A DNA stretch of 8,631 bases, taken from NCBI GenBank assembly GCA_964426355.1, contig CAYRRA010000184.1, forward strand, positions 1-8,631. The letters run 5' to 3'. How positions within the stretch are numbered: position 1 is the first letter of the stretch; the number at the start of each line of letters is the position of its first letter. A program made the position numbers and the translations under genes. Positions 6,079-8,631 of the stretch are shown one piece after another. The stretch comes from JAJFTV01 sp964426355. Lineage in GTDB: Bacteria; Chloroflexota; Anaerolineae; Anaerolineales; Anaerolineaceae. Below the pieces are notes generated by a model. The model was not told the DNA's origin and did no database searches. It saw only the letters and a list, made by a program, of their open reading frames with translations.

Positions 6079-6420
6079 ATGGAAAAAGCAGATTGGCAAA
6101 CCTCCTTCATCGCATCCATCACCGTTTGTGATGCCGATGGCATCATCCTGGAGATGAACGAAGTGTCTTGTAAAGAATTCGCTTCCTACGGGGGACGCGC
6201 ATTGATTGGCAGCAATGTGCTCGACTGTCATCCTGAACCTTCACGCAGCAAACTTGCTGCGATGCTCAAAGAGAAAAAGGAAAACATCTACAGCATCGAG
6301 AAAAACGGTAAGAAAAAGCTGGTCTACCAGACCCCCTGGTACAAAGATGGGCAGTATGCCGGGTTTGTCGAAATGATCCTGCCCCTGCCGGCAGACCTTC
6401 CCCATTTTAAACGAGACTGA
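6079..6420 (+). CDS. Small stand-alone PAS-domain protein
   Basis: The 113-residue protein is a single PAS-like sensor fold with no output domain. The N-terminal half has the pattern ITVCDADGIILEMNEVSCKE (residues 14-33), typical of the start of a PAS domain. It continues with GSNVLDCHPEPSRSKL (residues 44-59) and a C-terminal strand pair around LVYQTPWYKDGQYAGFVEMI. This layout resembles the PAS_10-type domains that occur alone or beside hemerythrin domains in anaerobes; that assignment is from memory of the pattern. Cys31 and the Cys50-His51 pair could take part in ligand or metal binding. AAGGTGA before the ATG (6064-6070) overlaps the end of the peptidase gene, so translation is probably coupled. 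Its partner and ligand are unknown. Confidence 0.8.
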   Translation: MEKADWQTSFIASITVCDADGIILEMNEVSCKEFASYGGRALIGSNVLDCHPEPSRSKLAAMLKEKKENIYSIEKNGKKKLVYQTPWYKDGQYAGFVEMILPLPADLPHFKRD

Positions 6421-6432
6421 CAGCCATTCCTT

Positions 6433-6984
6433 ATGACCACAACCAGGCATTCAACCCAAAGGATTGTCCTTTCCTCCACCAACCCGGTTAAAGCCCAGGC
6501 AACCCTGGGCGCATTTCAGCAAATGTTCCCCGGGGTCATTTTCGAACTCGAACAGGTGAACGTGCCTTCGGGCGTCGCAGATCAGCCGATGTGCCATGCG
6601 GAGACCCTGAAAGGCGCCTGCAACCGGGTGGAGAATGCTTTTCATGTTCAACCAGAAGCCGATTTTTGGGTAGGGATTGAGGGCGGTGTGGAAGAAACCA
6701 ACGGGCAACTTTCTGCTTTCGCCTGGATGGTGGTGAATTCAAAAACCCTGACCGGCAAGAGCTGTTCTGCTTCTTTTCTGCTGCCGCCCAAAGTGGCAGA
6801 ACTGGTTCGGCAAGGCGTTGAGATGGGCACAGCCGATGACATCGTTTTTAATATGAACAATTCCAAGCAGCAGCTTGGAGCATCCGGCATCTTGACGCAT
6901 CGTGTGATCGACCGCCGGAAATTGTATGAACATGCATTGATCCTGGCGTTAATCCCGTTTAGAAACCCGGAACTTTATTCGTGA
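6433..6984 (+). CDS. yjjX: Inosine/xanthosine triphosphatase (non-canonical purine NTP phosphatase, YjjX family)
   Basis: It hydrolyses ITP and XTP, among other damaged nucleotides, keeping deaminated purines out of nucleic acids. The 183 residues match the family (E. coli YjjX is about 170). Shared motifs in order are SSTNPVKAQA (residues 14-23, nucleotide-binding loop), a GAxNR-like segment at residues 61-65, DFWVGIEGGVE (residues 77-87), GASGILTHRVIDRRKLY (residues 149-165) and the C-terminal ALILALIPFRNPELY. The start at 6433 lies 12 bases after the PAS stop and has no clear Shine-Dalgarno site, so translation may depend on reinitiation. A house-cleaning role is likely and a special link to the peptidase is not shown. 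Confidence 0.92.
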   Translation: MTTTRHSTQRIVLSSTNPVKAQATLGAFQQMFPGVIFELEQVNVPSGVADQPMCHAETLKGACNRVENAFHVQPEADFWVGIEGGVEETNGQLSAFAWMVVNSKTLTGKSCSASFLLPPKVAELVRQGVEMGTADDIVFNMNNSKQQLGASGILTHRVIDRRKLYEHALILALIPFRNPELYS

Positions 6985-7005
6985 TATAGATGAAAGGTGC
7001 ACTGA

Positions 7006-8127
7006 ATGAACCGGATTTTAACCGTCGCATTTTTAGCTTTCACTCTCATCGCGCTGTCACTTTGCTGTCCGTTTTCCAACTTTCCCGCCGCCCAGGAAAC
7101 CGCCTCCGAAATCAACCCATCCACAAACACCCCTGACACCGCCCCGACAGTATCGGTACAACCCACCGAAATGCAAAACCCACTGCCAGAAACGCCAGAG
7201 GATGCAGCAACCTCAATACCCCCTACCCCAACTGCTACGGAGGAAACGCAAGCCACACGTTCGCAGACATACAGCGTTCAGAATATTGTCGAGTTGATTA
7301 ACGATGGGCAGGGGGTTGCCAGTCATATCACACTCTGGCTGGCATTGGTCCAAACCATTGAACCATATCAGGTAGTAGAAGCATTCACCGCTTCACCTAA
7401 CACACTTCAATATGTAACAGACGAACATGGCAATCTCTTCGCACTCATCGAGTTTGATCATGTGCCTGCAGGTGAAACACGCACGATCGTGATGGATTAC
7501 CTTGTCACAGTTTATCAAATCCGCTATGACACCGATGCGTGCAATGGTGAGCAGATCAGTGTGTACACCAGCCCGGAGATGTACATCGAGTCAAATGATC
7601 CATCCATTGTTTCTCTGGCGAATTCGATTACCCAGTCTGCTCAAAATGATTGCCAGAAAGCCAGGGCGATTTATGATTATGTCGGCGACCAGATGCGTTA
7701 TTCCCAATACACACTGACCGATATGGGCGCCTTGTATGCCCTGGATGGCTTACAAGGTGACTGCACCGAGTTCAGCGACCTTTTCATCGCACTGAACCGT
7801 GCAGTCAGCATCCCGGCAAACTTCGTGGAAGGCGTGACGTGCTGCACCGAAAGCGGATATGAGCCGGGGATCAATAAACACGACTGGTCAGAGGTCTATC
7901 TCCCCGGTATTGGTTGGGCGCCCGTCGATGCGACCTGGGGGCGCTTCCCCAACCGGCGCAATCAATACTTTGCAGCCATCACCCCTGACCATATCATTGT
8001 CACGCGTGGTCGATACCTGGAGACCCTGGATGGATATCATTACTACTATTATCAATACTGGTGGGATTACGTCGTTACCCATATCAGTTCCACAGAGTCC
8101 TGGAGCATTCTGCCATATAACCCGTGA
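7006..8127 (+). CDS. Exported transglutaminase-like (papain-fold) protein
   Basis: The protein has 373 residues. Residues 1-29 form a signal peptide; the LSLCC stretch (residues 17-21) resembles but does not fit a lipobox, since leucine precedes the first cysteine. Residues 30-85 are a Pro/Thr/Ser/Glu-rich linker, suggesting a spacer to the cell envelope. A beta-rich segment follows (about 88-195), then the transglutaminase core: Cys253 in GDCTEF, His292 in KHDWSEVYL and Asp308 in WAPVDATWG make the expected Cys-His-Asp triad. The C-terminus has an aromatic cluster, GYHYYYYQYWWDY (residues 343-355). Such proteins may act as envelope proteases or cross-linkers; substrate is unknown. AAAGGTG (6993-6999) precedes the ATG, and the gap to yjjX is 21 bases. 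Confidence 0.87.
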   Translation: MNRILTVAFLAFTLIALSLCCPFSNFPAAQETASEINPSTNTPDTAPTVSVQPTEMQNPLPETPEDAATSIPPTPTATEETQATRSQTYSVQNIVELINDGQGVASHITLWLALVQTIEPYQVVEAFTASPNTLQYVTDEHGNLFALIEFDHVPAGETRTIVMDYLVTVYQIRYDTDACNGEQISVYTSPEMYIESNDPSIVSLANSITQSAQNDCQKARAIYDYVGDQMRYSQYTLTDMGALYALDGLQGDCTEFSDLFIALNRAVSIPANFVEGVTCCTESGYEPGINKHDWSEVYLPGIGWAPVDATWGRFPNRRNQYFAAITPDHIIVTRGRYLETLDGYHYYYYQYWWDYVVTHISSTESWSILPYNP

Positions 8128-8197
8128 AATGCAGGAGCAAAGCAAGACCTTGTCATGAAAAATGCAGGTCATTCATCCATAAAGGTAAAATTGACAC

Positions 8198-8631
8198 ATG
8201 CTTAAACCGAATTTTTGGAAAGAGAAAACGCTGGACCAAATGACCCCCGAAGAGTGGGAAGCGTTATGCGATGGTTGTGGACGTTGCTGTTTGTACAAGC
8301 TCGAAGACGATGAAGGCTTTGTCTACTACACACGCGTCGTCTGCCGGTATATCGACCTGGAGAAATGCTGCTGTACTTCGTATGCCAACCGTTCCGAGGT
8401 GATGCCCACCTGCATCCGGTTGGATCCGGAAAAGGTGCATGAATTGGGTTGGCTGCCTCCCACCTGTGCCTACCGCCTGCTGGCGTTGTACCATGACCTG
8501 CCACCCTGGCACCCGTTGGTCTCCGGTGACCTTGATTCGGTGCGTCAAGCCGGGGTGTCGATCTGCGACATTGCCATCCTGGAAGACGAAACCAACCTGG
8601 AAGAACTGGAGAAATACGTCATCGATTGGTT
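8198..8631 (+). CDS. ycgN: YcgN-type (UPF0260/YkgJ family) cysteine-cluster protein, 3' end missing
   Basis: The frame is open to the window edge, giving 144 residues; E. coli YcgN is about 153, so only a few residues are likely lost. The N-terminus reads FWKEKTLDQMTPEEWEALC, then CDGCGRCC (C24-x2-C27-x2-C30-C31), the CxxCxxCC motif thought to bind Zn or Fe. Further conserved cysteines fall at 49, 57-59, 72 and 90, with WLPPTCAYRLLA and LPPWHPLVSG matching the YcgN order. Its biochemical role is unknown in the literature I can recall. AAAGGT (8181-8186) lies 11 bases before the ATG, and the 70-base gap to the transglutaminase gene holds a weak stem (GACCT 8146-8150 with AGGTC 8166-8170) but no T-run. 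Confidence 0.9.
   Translation, partial: MLKPNFWKEKTLDQMTPEEWEALCDGCGRCCLYKLEDDEGFVYYTRVVCRYIDLEKCCCTSYANRSEVMPTCIRLDPEKVHELGWLPPTCAYRLLALYHDLPPWHPLVSGDLDSVRQAGVSICDIAILEDETNLEELEKYVIDW

Noticed and set aside
5439..6146. 235-residue - strand frame opposite the M42 peptidase
   Set aside because: The + strand gene has all M42 active-site residues, and the antisense frame is a typical shadow of GC-ending codons.
8146..8170. Stem GACCT...AGGTC between the transglutaminase and YcgN-like genes, considered as a terminator
   Set aside because: Only five pairs plus three more across a mismatch, and no T-run follows.

Overview
The window looks like a chromosomal segment of an anaerobic bacterium of moderate GC content. 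The best evidence for an anaerobic, H2-metabolising host is a membrane-bound group 4 [NiFe]-hydrogenase operon at the left edge, followed by several 4Fe-4S or cysteine-cluster proteins. I would guess a Chloroflexota (Anaerolineae-type) organism from gene content and style, but nothing in the window proves it. No rRNA, tRNA, CRISPR array, insertion sequence or phage gene was found.

Region 1 (1-2729, + strand) is the 3' part of a hydrogenase operon. It holds a catalytic large subunit cut by the left edge, a NuoH-like membrane subunit, a 2x[4Fe-4S] NuoI-like subunit and a HycI-type maturation endopeptidase. The genes overlap or touch, so they are almost certainly co-transcribed. The large subunit keeps the C-terminal Ni-binding CxxC and a 27-residue tail that the HycI-like protease would remove. 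This is therefore a true hydrogenase and not a complex I subunit set. The gene order (NuoD-, NuoH-, NuoI-like) matches mbhL-mbhM-mbhN and also nuoD-nuoH-nuoI.

Region 2 (2745-3368, - strand) is one convergent gene for a six-helix membrane protein of unknown function.

Region 3 (3369-4042) is about 670 bases without a convincing gene. It contains a striking paired palindrome or long hairpin (3552-3615), a small GTG-started frame with a CPHC motif, and two overlapping frames that read like a decayed gene.

Region 4 (4043-4759, + strand) encodes a QueG-like double [4Fe-4S] protein without the HEAT-repeat tail. Its sequence differs from QueG where the catalytic aspartate should be. A 256-base gap follows, holding a possible frameshifted small membrane-peptide gene on the - strand and a good -10 box.

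Region 5 (5016-8631, + strand) is a run of five closely spaced genes: an M42 metallo-aminopeptidase, a small stand-alone PAS protein, a YjjX-type inosine/xanthosine triphosphatase, an exported transglutaminase-like protein, and a YcgN-type cysteine-cluster protein cut at the right edge. Apart from the peptidase-PAS pair (4-base gap), the functional link among these genes is unclear; they read as a housekeeping operon.
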